From: Paraburkholderia diazotrophica
GTDB taxonomy: Bacteria; Pseudomonadota; Gammaproteobacteria; Burkholderiales; Burkholderiaceae
Direction of reading: 5' to 3'
Length of the DNA: 64,000 nt
Assembly (NCBI RefSeq): GCF_900108945.1
Contig: NZ_FNYE01000002.1
Span: 310,001-374,000, forward strand
In this document: positions 17,968 through 26,985 of the stretch, in pieces
How the letters are laid out: the number at the start of each line of letters is the position of its first letter
How positions within the stretch are numbered: the stretch's first letter is position 1
The notes under the pieces: model-generated
Seen by the model: the letters and a program-made list of their open reading frames with translations, nothing else
Database searches by the model: none
What the model was told of the DNA's origin: nothing
Made by a program: the position numbers and the translations under genes

Positions 17968-18702
17968 ATGGAAACCCGTTGGTCCGCACTGACACCCGAC
18001 GTCCACAACGTCACCCCGATGTACCTGCAACTCGCCCGCAACATGGCGACGGCGATCCATTGCGGCGTATGGTCGGCGGGGGAAGCGCTGCCGTCGGAGC
18101 GCACGTTGTCCGACGCGATCGGCGTGTCGCGCATCACTGCGCGCAAGGCGATCGCGCTGCTGGTCGAGCAGGGGCTGATCCGGCGGGCGCGCGGCGCGGG
18201 CAGCTTCATCACGCCGCGCGTCGAAGATCCGCTGTCGCGCCTCACGGGCTTCACGAAGAAGATGGAGCAGCGCGGCTTCCGGCCGGACTCCGTCTGGCTC
18301 GAGCGCGACATCCGCACGGCGACTCGCGACGAGATCGTGCACCTGGGCCTGTCGCCGGGTGCGTCCGTCGCGAGCCTGCGTCGTCTGCGGCGCGCCGACG
18401 GCATCGTGATGGCCGTCGAGCATTCGTCGCTGCCCGTTTCGATCGTGCCCGACCCTCAGGCGATCGGCGGCTCGCTCTACAGCTATCTCGAGCAGCGGGG
18501 CGCGCCCGTCGTGCGCGCGCTGCAGCACTTTCGCGCCGTCAACGCGTCGAGCGAAATCGCGTCGCTAATGGACATCGATCCTGGCTGCGCGCTTCTGCTG
18601 ATCACGCGCGTCGGCTATAGCGCCGACCAGCGCGCAATCGAACTCACGGACACCTATTGCCTGGACGACTACTACGACTTCGTCGCCGAACTGCGGCTGT
18701 GA
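17968..18702 (+). CDS. nagR: GntR/HutC family transcriptional regulator of GlcNAc use
   Basis: A 244-residue regulator: N-terminal winged helix (about 17-85; LPSERTLSDAIGVSRITARK is the helix-turn-helix) and a C-terminal UTRA effector domain (about 95-240; DPLSRLTGFTKKMEQRGF is its usual start). Family members in nag clusters respond to amino-sugar phosphates such as GlcNAc-6-phosphate. It heads the nag cluster and is followed by nagA after 114 bp, so it probably controls its own operon. The ATG at 17968 is preferred over 17905 because the GntR domain starts shortly after it and 17905 would lie upstream of the promoter-derived transcript start. Confidence 0.88.
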   Translation: METRWSALTPDVHNVTPMYLQLARNMATAIHCGVWSAGEALPSERTLSDAIGVSRITARKAIALLVEQGLIRRARGAGSFITPRVEDPLSRLTGFTKKMEQRGFRPDSVWLERDIRTATRDEIVHLGLSPGASVASLRRLRRADGIVMAVEHSSLPVSIVPDPQAIGGSLYSYLEQRGAPVVRALQHFRAVNASSEIASLMDIDPGCALLLITRVGYSADQRAIELTDTYCLDDYYDFVAELRL

Positions 18703-18816
18703 ACCGCGCATGCAAAGGAAGCGGGCTTGATGCACGACGTACAAAAGAGCAGGACGCACGAAACCCACGCGGCACGAATCAGTCACGCACTGGATAACGC
18801 AACATCAGAGAGACTC

Positions 18817-19920
18817 ATGCTGACCGGAAACATACTTACCCCCGAAGGCTGGATCCACGGCACGATCGAATTCGAAAACGGCCGCATCAAGGCGATCAAC
18901 GGCAACGCCGTCGATCCGTCGACGAACGACGCGCCGTACATCCTGCCAGGCTTCATCGACCTGCACGTGCATGGCGGCGGCGGCGCCGACGTGATGGAAG
19001 CGGGCAACGCGATCGAGGCGATCACGCGCACGCACGCGCGCTGCGGCACGACGAGCCTGCTCGCGACGACGATGACCGCGCCGCGCGACGAACTGATGAG
19101 CGTCGTGGCCGGCCTCGGCGACGTCGCGCGCAATCGCGTGCCGGGCGGCTCGCGCGTGCTCGGCGTGCATCTCGAAGGACCGTACATCAATCCCGGCAAG
19201 CTCGGCGCGCAGCCTGACGCGGCCGTGTCGGCGGTGCTCGACGAAGTGCTGAAGTATCTGTCGATTGCGCCGATCCGCGTCGTCACGATCGCGCCGGAAA
19301 TCTCCGGCCACATGGACATCATCTCGGAGATCGCCGCGCGCGGCGTGCGCGTGCAGCTCGGCCACTCGCTCGGCACCTACGACGACGCCGTCGCCGCGAT
19401 GAAACACGGCGCGCGCAGCTTCACGCACCTGTTTAACGCGATGTCGCCGCTGCATCACCGCAATCCGGGCATGGTCGGTGCAGCGCTGGCGCATGCCGAA
19501 TACGCGGAAATCATTCCCGACCTGCTGCACGTCCATCCGGGCGCGATCCGCGCCGCGATGCGCGCGATTCCGCGTCTCTACGTGGTGACGGACAGCACGT
19601 CGGCGACGGGCATGCCCGATGGCGAATACCGCCTCGGCAGCCAGCACGTCACGAAATGTCTCGGCGGCGTGCGCCTTGCCGACGGCACGCTCGCCGGCAG
19701 CACGCTGACGATGGATCAGGCGCTGCGCAACCTCGTATCGCTCGGCCTGCCGATGGCCGACGTTTCAAACCGTATGTCGCGTTACGCCGCCGACTATCTC
19801 GGCCTCGAAGACCGCGGCCGACTCACGCGTGGCGCGTGGGCCGATGTCGTCGTGTTCGACCGTGAGCTGGCGCTGACGGCGACCTACGTCGAAGGAGAAT
19901 CGATTGTCGAATATGCTTAA
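18817..19920 (+). CDS. nagA: N-acetylglucosamine-6-phosphate deacetylase
   Basis: Hydrolyses GlcNAc-6-phosphate to glucosamine-6-phosphate and acetate, the first cytoplasmic step of GlcNAc catabolism. Amidohydrolase fold with metal-site motifs: PGFIDLHVHGGGG near residue 48, GVHLEGPYINP with the metal-ligand Glu, GHS and HLFNAMSPLHHRNPG, and a catalytic Asp in VTDSTSATGMPDG. The 367 residues from ATG 18817 match the family; the open frame reaches back to 18727 but has no features there. Its end overlaps the next gene by 17 bp. Confidence 0.95.
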   Translation: MLTGNILTPEGWIHGTIEFENGRIKAINGNAVDPSTNDAPYILPGFIDLHVHGGGGADVMEAGNAIEAITRTHARCGTTSLLATTMTAPRDELMSVVAGLGDVARNRVPGGSRVLGVHLEGPYINPGKLGAQPDAAVSAVLDEVLKYLSIAPIRVVTIAPEISGHMDIISEIAARGVRVQLGHSLGTYDDAVAAMKHGARSFTHLFNAMSPLHHRNPGMVGAALAHAEYAEIIPDLLHVHPGAIRAAMRAIPRLYVVTDSTSATGMPDGEYRLGSQHVTKCLGGVRLADGTLAGSTLTMDQALRNLVSLGLPMADVSNRMSRYAADYLGLEDRGRLTRGAWADVVVFDRELALTATYVEGESIVEYA

Positions 19921-20920
19921 GGAAGCGCTGGCGTCCGCCGACGTGGTCGCCGCGCAACTCAACGATACGTCGCGTGTGGAAGCGCTCGCGGCACGGCTCG
20001 TGCAAGAGCCGCGCCACGTCGCGCTGACGGTCGCGCGCGGCAGTTCGGATCACGCAGCGAGTTACTTCGCATCGCTGACGATGAGCCGCATCGGTCTGCC
20101 CGTCGCGTCGCTGCCGATGTCGGTCGCGACGCTCCAGCAGGCGCCGCTGAAAGTGCGCGGCCAGCTTGCGCTCGGTTTTTCGCAATCGGGCAAGAGCCCC
20201 GATCTCGTCGGCACGATGCAGGCGCTGCGCGACGCGGGCGCGCTGACCGTGGCCGCCGTCAACGTCCCCGGCTCGCCGCTCGAAGCAGCATGCGAGTTCT
20301 ATCTGCCCCTCGTCGCCGGTCCCGAACTGAGCGTCGCGGCCACGAAGAGCTACATCGCGATGCTGTCCGTCTCCGCGCAACTCGTCGCGCACTGGCAAAA
20401 GGACGAAGCGCTGCTCGGCGCACTGAAGTCGCTGCCCGATGCGCTCGCGCGCGCGGGCGCGCTCGACTGGTCGAAGGCTGTCGAAGAACTGCGCGATGTA
20501 GAACGGATGATCGTGATCGGCCGCGGCCTCGGTCTCGCGATTGCGCAGGAAGCGGCGCTGAAGCTGAAGGAAACGTCGGGCATTCAGGCCGAGGCGTTTT
20601 CGAGCGCCGAAGTGCGTCACGGTCCGATGGAACTGATCGACCGTGACTATCCGCTGCTCATGTTCGCGCCGCGCGGACCGGAGCAGGCGGGCCTGCTGCA
20701 GCTCGCGCGCGACATGCAGGCGCGCGGCGCGCGCGTACTGCTCTCCGCGCCCGGCGACGTGCCCGAAGCCGCATTGCCGCTCGTATCGACGGAGCATGCC
20801 GCGCTCGATCCGATTGCCGCAATCCTTTCTTTCTACGTGATGGCTGCCGGTCTTGCCGCCGCCCGCGGACGCGATCCCGATGCGCCGCGCCATCTGATGA
20901 AAGTCACCGAAACTCACTGA
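19904..20920 (+). CDS. nagB-II: glucosamine-6-phosphate deaminase, SIS type (NagB-II)
   Basis: Two SIS domains (about 25-160 and 190-330) in 338 residues, without the glutamine amidotransferase domain of GlmS. ALTVARGSSDHAASYFASL and SQSGKSPDLVGTM form the sugar-phosphate site of the first, and GRGLGLAIAQEAALKLKETS and AEVRHGPMELI those of the second. In nag clusters such proteins convert glucosamine-6-phosphate to fructose-6-phosphate and ammonia. The start is probably TTG at 19904: AAGGAG lies six bases before it, while the next ATG (19913) is too far away. It overlaps nagA by 17 bp, suggesting coupled translation. Confidence 0.88.
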   Translation: MSNMLKEALASADVVAAQLNDTSRVEALAARLVQEPRHVALTVARGSSDHAASYFASLTMSRIGLPVASLPMSVATLQQAPLKVRGQLALGFSQSGKSPDLVGTMQALRDAGALTVAAVNVPGSPLEAACEFYLPLVAGPELSVAATKSYIAMLSVSAQLVAHWQKDEALLGALKSLPDALARAGALDWSKAVEELRDVERMIVIGRGLGLAIAQEAALKLKETSGIQAEAFSSAEVRHGPMELIDRDYPLLMFAPRGPEQAGLLQLARDMQARGARVLLSAPGDVPEAALPLVSTEHAALDPIAAILSFYVMAAGLAAARGRDPDAPRHLMKVTETH

Positions 20921-20957
20921 GCGAGAGATGCAGATGCGACGTGTCGAGGAGTCCGTT

Positions 20958-23522
20958 TTGAAGAGCCATTCCGAAGGCCAAATTGTTCTGCTAGCGCCGA
21001 TGACGGGGCCCGTCGTCCCGCTCGCGAGCGTGCCAGATCCCGTGTTTTCAGGCGGCATGTTCGGCGATGGAATCGGCATTGATCCACTGGAAGGCAAGCT
21101 CGTCGCGCCGTGCGACGGCGTCGTGATGCATCTCGCGCGCACGGGTCATGCCGTCACGATCACGACGGAAGAAGGCGCCGAAGTGCTGCTGCATATCGGC
21201 ATTGACACCGTCGAGCTGAACGGCAACGGTTTCGCGCCGATGGTCGAACAGGGTGCGAAGGTGCGCAAGGGCGACGTGCTGATCGAGTTTGACCAGGATA
21301 CGGTCGCGCGCAATGCGCCGAGCCTCGTGTCGGTTGTTGCGATTGCGAATTCCGATGCGTTCGAGATCGTCGAGCGCGCCGAAAGCGGCACGCTGAAGGC
21401 AGGCGAATCGCCGCTGCTGACGCTGCGTGCGCGAGACGGCCATGCGGTCGCGGCATCGCGCGAGGCGTCGAGCGTCAGCGAAGAAGCGCGTCAATCGATC
21501 GTGCTGACGCATGCGGGCGGCCTGCATGCGCGTCCGGCGGCGCGTGCGCGCGAAGCGGCGCGCGGTCTCGATGCGCGCGTCGAAGTGCGCTTCGAGGGCA
21601 AGAAGGCGGCGATCGAAAGCGTCGTCGGTTTGCTGGGGCTGGGCGCGGGGCAGGGCGCGACGGTCGAGATCGTCGGCATCGGCGCGCAGGCTGCGGCCGC
21701 CGTCGAAGCCGTCGCGCGCGAACTGACGCGCGAGGCACACGGCGAAGCGGAAGAAAAGCCGGCGCGCGAGATGTCGCCCGTGCCCGTCGCGGTCGCGCCT
21801 GCTGCAGGCGGCGCGCCGCTTGCGCCGGACACGCTCGCGGGCGTGTGCGCGGCGCCCGGCATTGCCGTGGGCAAGCTCGTGCGCTGGGACGACGCCGACA
21901 TCGATCCGCCAGAGACGACGGGCAACACGCCCGCCGCCGAGAGCCGCCAACTCGACAAGGCACTCGCCGCCGTCGATGCTGAACTGAACACGACCGTGCG
22001 CGATGCTTCGCAACGCGGCGCGCATGGCGAAGCGGGCATTTTCGCGGTGCATCGCGTGCTGCTCGAAGACCCGACGCTGATCGACGCGGCGCGCGATCTG
22101 ATCAGCCTCGGCAAGAGCGCGGGCTTCGCGTGGCGCGAGACCATTCGCGCGCAAATCGACGTGCTGTCGAAGGTCGACGATGCGCTGCTCGCCGAGCGTG
22201 CCGCCGATTTGCGCGACATCGAGAAGCGTGTGCTGCGCGCGCTCGGCTACTCGAACGCGGCTGCGCGCTCGCTGCCCGACGAGGCCGTGCTGAGCGCAGA
22301 TGAATTCACGCCGTCGGATCTGTCGTCGCTGGATCGCACGCGCGTCACGGCGCTCGTGATGGCGCGCGGCGGCGCGACGTCGCACGCGGCGATCATCGCG
22401 CGTCAGGCGGGTATTCCCGCGATCGTGGCACTGGGCGACGCGCTGCATACGATTGCCGACGGCACCCAGGTCGTGGTCGATGCGACGGCGGGCCGTCTGG
22501 AGTACGCGCCGAGCGCGCTCGATATCGAACGCGCGCGCACCGAACGCCAGCGTCTTGCCGGCGTGCGCGAAGCGAATCGCCGCACGTCGCAGCAAGCGGC
22601 CGCGACGAGCGACGGCCGCGCGATCGAAGTGGCCGCCAACATCGCAACGCTCGACGATGCGACGGCCGCAGTCGAAAACGGCGCGGATGCCATCGGCCTG
22701 CTGCGCACGGAACTGCTGTTCATCCATCGCCAGGCGGCGCCGACCGTCGACGAGCATCGTCAGAGCTATCAGTCGATCGTCGACGCGCTGCAAGGCCGCA
22801 CGGCTATCATCCGCACGCTCGACGTCGGCGCGGACAAGGAAGTCGATTATCTGACGCTGCCGCCCGAGCCGAATCCGGCGCTCGGCCTGCGCGGCGTCCG
22901 TCTCGCTCAGGTGCGTCCCGATCTGCTCGAAGACCAGCTGCGCGGCCTGCTCGCCGTTCAGCCGGCGGGCAAGGTGCGCATCATGTTTCCGATGGTGACG
23001 GACGTGGGTGAGCTCGTGCGTCTGCGCAAGCGGATCGACGAGCTTGCCGCCGAAAGCGGCCGCACCGACAAGATCGAAGTCGGCGTGATGATCGAAGTGC
23101 CGTCGGCTGCGCTGCTGTCCGATCAGCTGTCGAAGCACGCGGATTTCCTGTCGATCGGCACGAACGATCTCACGCAATACACGCTCGCGATGGACCGCTG
23201 CCAGGCCGATCTCGCCGCCCAAGCGGACGGTTTGCATCCGGCAGTGCTGCGCCTCATTTCGGTCGCGGTGCAGGGCGCGCAGAAGCATGGCAAGTGGGTC
23301 GGCGTGTGCGGCGCGCTTGCCGGCGATCCGCTCGCGGTGCCGCTGCTCGTCGGCCTCGGCGTGACTGAGTTGTCCGTCGATCCCGTGTCCGTGCCGGGCA
23401 TCAAGGCGCGTGTGCGCAAACTCGATTATCAGCTGTGCCGTCAGCGCGCGCAGGACGCTCTGGCGCTCGAATCGGCACAAGCGGTAAGAGCCCTGAGCCG
23501 CGAACTCTGGCCGCAGGACTGA
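20958..23522 (+). CDS. nagF: fused PTS protein: EIIA(Glc)-HPr-Enzyme I
   Basis: Multi-domain phosphotransferase that passes phosphate from phosphoenolpyruvate to NagE. In numbering from TTG 20958: EIIA of the glucose type at about 10-140 with active His79 in LLHIGIDTVELNGNG; HPr at about 178-260 with His190 in THAGGLHARPAA; and Enzyme I at about 292-850 with His476 in RGGATSHAAIIARQ and the PEP-binding TLDVGADKEVDY and VPSAALLSD-type segments. Start choice: GAGGAG lies seven bases before TTG 20958; ATG 20928 is the alternative and adds ten residues. The fusion supplies all soluble PTS steps from one gene and sits directly before nagE. Confidence 0.94.
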   Translation: MKSHSEGQIVLLAPMTGPVVPLASVPDPVFSGGMFGDGIGIDPLEGKLVAPCDGVVMHLARTGHAVTITTEEGAEVLLHIGIDTVELNGNGFAPMVEQGAKVRKGDVLIEFDQDTVARNAPSLVSVVAIANSDAFEIVERAESGTLKAGESPLLTLRARDGHAVAASREASSVSEEARQSIVLTHAGGLHARPAARAREAARGLDARVEVRFEGKKAAIESVVGLLGLGAGQGATVEIVGIGAQAAAAVEAVARELTREAHGEAEEKPAREMSPVPVAVAPAAGGAPLAPDTLAGVCAAPGIAVGKLVRWDDADIDPPETTGNTPAAESRQLDKALAAVDAELNTTVRDASQRGAHGEAGIFAVHRVLLEDPTLIDAARDLISLGKSAGFAWRETIRAQIDVLSKVDDALLAERAADLRDIEKRVLRALGYSNAAARSLPDEAVLSADEFTPSDLSSLDRTRVTALVMARGGATSHAAIIARQAGIPAIVALGDALHTIADGTQVVVDATAGRLEYAPSALDIERARTERQRLAGVREANRRTSQQAAATSDGRAIEVAANIATLDDATAAVENGADAIGLLRTELLFIHRQAAPTVDEHRQSYQSIVDALQGRTAIIRTLDVGADKEVDYLTLPPEPNPALGLRGVRLAQVRPDLLEDQLRGLLAVQPAGKVRIMFPMVTDVGELVRLRKRIDELAAESGRTDKIEVGVMIEVPSAALLSDQLSKHADFLSIGTNDLTQYTLAMDRCQADLAAQADGLHPAVLRLISVAVQGAQKHGKWVGVCGALAGDPLAVPLLVGLGVTELSVDPVSVPGIKARVRKLDYQLCRQRAQDALALESAQAVRALSRELWPQD

Positions 23523-23630
23523 TCGCGCGGCAAGCGCGATTCGTCTTCGGACAGAGCCCGTCGGCTCGACATTTCAACCTGCAAATAAAGCAACGACTCT
23601 ATTACACGAGACAAAGGAGTGGAGGTATCA

Positions 23631-25397
23631 ATGGATGGGAATCCGTTTCTGAAGATTCAGCGCCTTGGCCGCGCACTGATGCTGCCGATTGCGGTACTGC
23701 CCGTGGCCGGCCTGCTGTTGCGCCTCGGTCAGCCCGATGTGTTCAACATCAAGATGATCGCCGATGCCGGCGGCGCGATCTTCGACAACCTGCCGCTTCT
23801 GTTCGCGATCGGCGTCGCTGTCGGCTTCGCGAAGGACAATAACGGCGTTGCGGCGCTGGCGGGCGCGATCGGCTATCTGATCGAAGTCGCCGTGATGAAG
23901 GACATCAACGACAAGCTGAACATGGGCGTGCTGTCGGGGATCATCGCCGGCATCGTCGCGGGGATGCTGTACAACCGGTACAAGGACATCAAGCTGCCCG
24001 ACTACCTCGCGTTCTTCGGCGGCAAGCGCTTCGTGCCGATCGTCACCGGGGTCGCGTGTCTGGTGTTGGGCATAGTCTTCGGATACGCGTGGGCGCCTGT
24101 GCAGGGTGCAATCGACGCCGCCGGCCACTGGCTGACGACGGCAGGCGCGATCGGCGCATTCGTGTTCGGTTTGCTGAACCGTCTGCTGCTCGTCACGGGC
24201 CTGCATCACATCCTGAACTCGCTCGCATGGTTCGTATTCGGCACGTTCACGCCGCCGGGCGGCGCGGCTGTGACGGGCGACCTGCACCGCTTCTTCGCGG
24301 GCGACCCGACGGCGGGCACGTTCATGACGGGCTTCTTCCCGATCATGATGTTCGGTCTGCCGGCCGCGTGTCTCGCGATGCTCCATGAAGCGCCGAAGGA
24401 GCGCCGCGCGGTGGTCGGCGGCCTGCTGTTCTCGATGGCGCTGACGTCGTTCCTCACGGGCGTGACGGAGCCGATCGAATTCAGCTTCATGTTCCTCGCT
24501 CCTGTGCTCTATGCGATTCACGCGGTGCTGACGGGCCTGTCGCTCGCGATCTGCTCGGCGCTCGGCATCAAGCTCGGCTTCACGTTCTCGGCGGGCGCGA
24601 TCGACTACGTGCTGAACTACGGCCTGTCGACGAAGGGCTGGGAAGCGATTCCCATCGGCCTTGCGTATGCCGTCGTGTACTACGGTCTGTTCCGCTTCTT
24701 CATCCGCAAGTTCAACATGGCGACGCCGGGCCGCGAGTCGGAAACGGCGGATGCTGCCACCGAATCGTACGCATCGGCCGGTTACGTGGCGCCCGTCGAA
24801 GGCGCAGCGGCAACGTCGTCGACGCGCGCGCAGCGCTATATCGCTGCACTGGGCGGTGCGGCAAATCTGTCGGTGGTCGATGCGTGCACGACGCGTCTGC
24901 GTCTGTCGGTTGTCCATGCGGACAAGGTGTCGGAGAACGAACTGAAGTCGATCGGTGCGCGCGGCGTATTGAAGCGCGGCGGGGGCGCAGTGCAGGTCAT
25001 CATCGGGCCGGAAGCGGACATCATCGCCGATGAAATCCGCGCAACGATCGCGAGCGGCGAAGCGGTGACAACTGTCGTTTCGACTGCTTCGGCTGCTTCG
25101 GCGGGCAACACGGCTACGGTTGCCGATGCTTTCCCTGCGGCGGGCAACGGTCCGCTCGATCCGGACCCGCTGCGCTGGCTCGCCGTGTTCGGCGGCGCGA
25201 CGAATATCGTCTCGCTCGAAGCAGTAGCGGCGACGCGTCTGCGCATCGTCGTGCGCGATCCGTCGGCTGTCGATCGTCAGCGTCTCGATACGCTGAACGT
25301 CGCCTGGGTCTCGACGGATACGTTCCATATCGTCGTCGGCGATTCGGCGCAGCGTTACGCGCAGCAACTGTCGACGCGTTTGACGGCTACGGCTTGA
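23631..25397 (+). CDS. nagE: PTS N-acetylglucosamine transporter EIICB with an extra EIIB-like domain
   Basis: Imports GlcNAc and phosphorylates it at C6. Of 588 residues, about 1-365 form the EIIC channel (FLKIQRLGRALMLPIAVLPV at the start, LTGVTEPIEFSFMFLAPVLY in the middle). An EIIB domain follows at about 400-475 with the phosphorylated Cys419 in VDACTTRLRLSV. A second EIIB-like domain at about 510-585 has EAVAATRLRIVV, where the cysteine position is Ala533, so it cannot carry phosphate there. No EIIA domain is present; it is supplied by NagF. ATG 23631 follows GGAGGTATCA. It is the last gene of the nag operon. Confidence 0.94.
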   Translation: MDGNPFLKIQRLGRALMLPIAVLPVAGLLLRLGQPDVFNIKMIADAGGAIFDNLPLLFAIGVAVGFAKDNNGVAALAGAIGYLIEVAVMKDINDKLNMGVLSGIIAGIVAGMLYNRYKDIKLPDYLAFFGGKRFVPIVTGVACLVLGIVFGYAWAPVQGAIDAAGHWLTTAGAIGAFVFGLLNRLLLVTGLHHILNSLAWFVFGTFTPPGGAAVTGDLHRFFAGDPTAGTFMTGFFPIMMFGLPAACLAMLHEAPKERRAVVGGLLFSMALTSFLTGVTEPIEFSFMFLAPVLYAIHAVLTGLSLAICSALGIKLGFTFSAGAIDYVLNYGLSTKGWEAIPIGLAYAVVYYGLFRFFIRKFNMATPGRESETADAATESYASAGYVAPVEGAAATSSTRAQRYIAALGGAANLSVVDACTTRLRLSVVHADKVSENELKSIGARGVLKRGGGAVQVIIGPEADIIADEIRATIASGEAVTTVVSTASAASAGNTATVADAFPAAGNGPLDPDPLRWLAVFGGATNIVSLEAVAATRLRIVVRDPSAVDRQRLDTLNVAWVSTDTFHIVVGDSAQRYAQQLSTRLTATA

Positions 25398-25432
25398 TGC
25401 TCATGGCAGTCTAAGCGTCTTGCGGTAAATAA

Positions 25433-25458
25433 TCGGCGCCCCTTGGGGCGCCGATTTG
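25433..25458 (+). terminator. hairpin at the end of the nag operon
   Basis: Perfect 12-bp stem AATCGGCGCCCC and GGGGCGCCGATT around TT (25433-25458), 36 bp after the nagE stop. It is followed by TTGCGTTG rather than a long T-run, so termination is likely but not certain. Confidence 0.7.
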
Positions 25459-25538
25459 CGTTGTGCGCCCAGCGCGGGTGCATGTCCTACCGTGAATTCG
25501 CCGAAGTGCAACTGCGTGAGGGCGGTCGGTTCTCCGTG

Positions 25539-25913
25539 TCACGACGGCTCAATTTTGAGCGAGTCAAACTCGACGGCTATTTCTGCGCCGACAGTTGAAA
25601 AGAGGTAGGCAATATGGTTCGCGCTATGCGTCCCGAAATGCGCGGATTTTTTCAGCATCGCGATTGCAGCGGGGTATGCCGCGTTGCCGACCGTCAACAC
25701 CTCGATAGAATTGACGATGTTCAGCAATCCACCGTCAACGATGCTCGCGCGCGTCACACCGCAAAAGGTAACGGTCGCCCGTCGGCTTTGATCGCATAGC
25801 CCAAGTATCAGCGTGTTCGGCGTATTGGCTCCGCCCTCCTTGCTCGTCGCAATAACGTCCAGGTACCAGTCGTGAAAGCCGCCGAACTGTTCCAGTGCAT
25901 CTGTGATCGTCAT
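25539..25913 (-). CDS. probable immunity protein of the adjacent toxin
   Basis: A 124-residue cytoplasmic-looking protein, no signal peptide or membrane helix. It begins MTITDALEQFGGFHDWYLDV, and FxxFHDWxxD near the N-terminus, followed by a strand-rich body (NTLILGLCDQSRRATVTFCG), is a pattern I associate with small partners of polymorphic toxins in Burkholderia and relatives. Immunity is inferred mainly from position: it follows the toxin-like gene by 11 bp on the same strand, the normal toxin-then-immunity order. Base composition looks lower in GC than neighbouring genes. No enzyme family is recognised. Confidence 0.55.
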   Translation of the reverse strand: MTITDALEQFGGFHDWYLDVIATSKEGGANTPNTLILGLCDQSRRATVTFCGVTRASIVDGGLLNIVNSIEVLTVGNAAYPAAIAMLKKSAHFGTHSANHIAYLFSTVGAEIAVEFDSLKIEPS

Positions 25914-25924
25914 GGAAAGGTGTC

Positions 25925-26950
25925 CTAGGGAAGTATGGAAACCGGCCAGCCGTGGTCGCGGCCTTGGTCGTCCCAGTTGTGGGCGTGAGGGTCTGGTTGG
26001 CCGTGGTGGTCGTCAAAGTCAATGTCAACGGCTGGCGTGCCGTCTAAGCCATACATCCGCCATTGCTTCTTTTTCTCGGGCGCATTCTCTACCCACGTAT
26101 TGGGTACACCGTCAAACGGGATTCCGGCCAATTCTGTCGTGTCACCCGACAGTTGATCGGCGCTGTACTCGAACGGCTGTGCATCGCTGAGCGGCGTCGA
26201 TGTTTCGACGTCAGCATCGGAGCCGTCGGTCAGGCTCTTTGCCAAGTCGGATGTACCGTCGCCACCATCATTCGGGCCCGAATCGCCGCCGAGCACGGTC
26301 CCGGCCACAGCTTCGAATGCCCCGGGCAGGCTGAGGCCGTCATCGCCGCCGTCGTCGTTCCTGCTCGCAGTGCTCAACGCGGCGCGCGCGGCCTTCAACT
26401 GCGCCTCTACTGTAGACGGATCATATGGTCCCCTCAGGACTGGCTCGCCGTCCCATACCAAAGGTCCCGGCCCCGCATTCCTGAAGACGGCCCACGTCGT
26501 GCCGCCACCGCTGCCGAACACGCCACCGCCTGACGCCGCCGGCCAGCGCAGCGGCGCGGGCGTAGGCCTGAAAGTCATCGGAAGTGAGCGCCAGTCGCGG
26601 TTGATGACCGGCACAATCATTCCGTCGCGCACGGCGCGTTTGAGCGCACGCTCGATAGCCGCGTTATCGGTCGGCAGGTCCCAATGGACGACGTTCAGGT
26701 GATCGGTCAGGAATGATCGGATTGCGTCGATATCCGGGGCACTCGTCCGCCGGAAATCGTAATTGGGACGGAAATACCGGTTGAAGGTGCGCCTGTCATC
26801 TTCGATTTCGCGTTCGCGCTCCCGGCGCGTGCCCCAGTCGGCGAAGGCATCCCAGTAGCCACTACCATGCCGATAATATTCCCGTGCGAGCACGAGCGTG
26901 CATTGCCACGTCCCAATGCCCAGTGGCACATGAAGCGAGTTATACGACAT
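25925..26950 (-). CDS. probable polymorphic toxin or effector with a variable C-terminal domain
   Basis: A 341-residue protein with no signal peptide. The N-terminal 140 residues are charged and unrecognised. A Pro-rich FRPTPAPLRWPAAS and a Gly-rich hinge lie near residues 145-165, and a low-complexity Asp/Gly/Ser region covers about 210-275. The last 60 residues hold WRMYGLDGTPAVDIDFDDHH and PDPHAHNWDDQG. This His/Asp-rich tail with a YGxDGxxxxDIDF pattern resembles C-terminal tips of polymorphic toxins. The activity and secretion route are unknown. ATG 26950 has GGGCGGA upstream; the frame extends to 27010. It sits between the probable immunity gene and an integrase relic, on apparently lower-GC DNA. 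Confidence 0.55.
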   Translation of the reverse strand: MSYNSLHVPLGIGTWQCTLVLAREYYRHGSGYWDAFADWGTRREREREIEDDRRTFNRYFRPNYDFRRTSAPDIDAIRSFLTDHLNVVHWDLPTDNAAIERALKRAVRDGMIVPVINRDWRSLPMTFRPTPAPLRWPAASGGGVFGSGGGTTWAVFRNAGPGPLVWDGEPVLRGPYDPSTVEAQLKAARAALSTASRNDDGGDDGLSLPGAFEAVAGTVLGGDSGPNDGGDGTSDLAKSLTDGSDADVETSTPLSDAQPFEYSADQLSGDTTELAGIPFDGVPNTWVENAPEKKKQWRMYGLDGTPAVDIDFDDHHGQPDPHAHNWDDQGRDHGWPVSILP

Positions 26951-26985
26951 ACATCCGCCCACAGCACCGCATACCGGCCAGTTCG

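Noticed and set aside
21048..23480. Minus-strand frame of 810 codons over nagF
   Set aside because: No domain is recognisable. The opposite frame carries all three PTS active-site motifs. Shadow frame from codon bias.
23628..25367. Minus-strand frame of 579 codons over nagE
   Set aside because: Arg/His-rich with no family; the plus strand encodes NagE unambiguously.
25433..25458. Long palindrome considered as an integration site of the accessory island
   Set aside because: Position right after nagE and GC-stem form fit a terminator better, and no second copy was found near 27.3 kb.
26063..26533. Plus-strand frame opposite the toxin-like gene
   Set aside because: It has no motif. The minus frame has a ribosome site, normal toxin layout and the adjacent partner gene.
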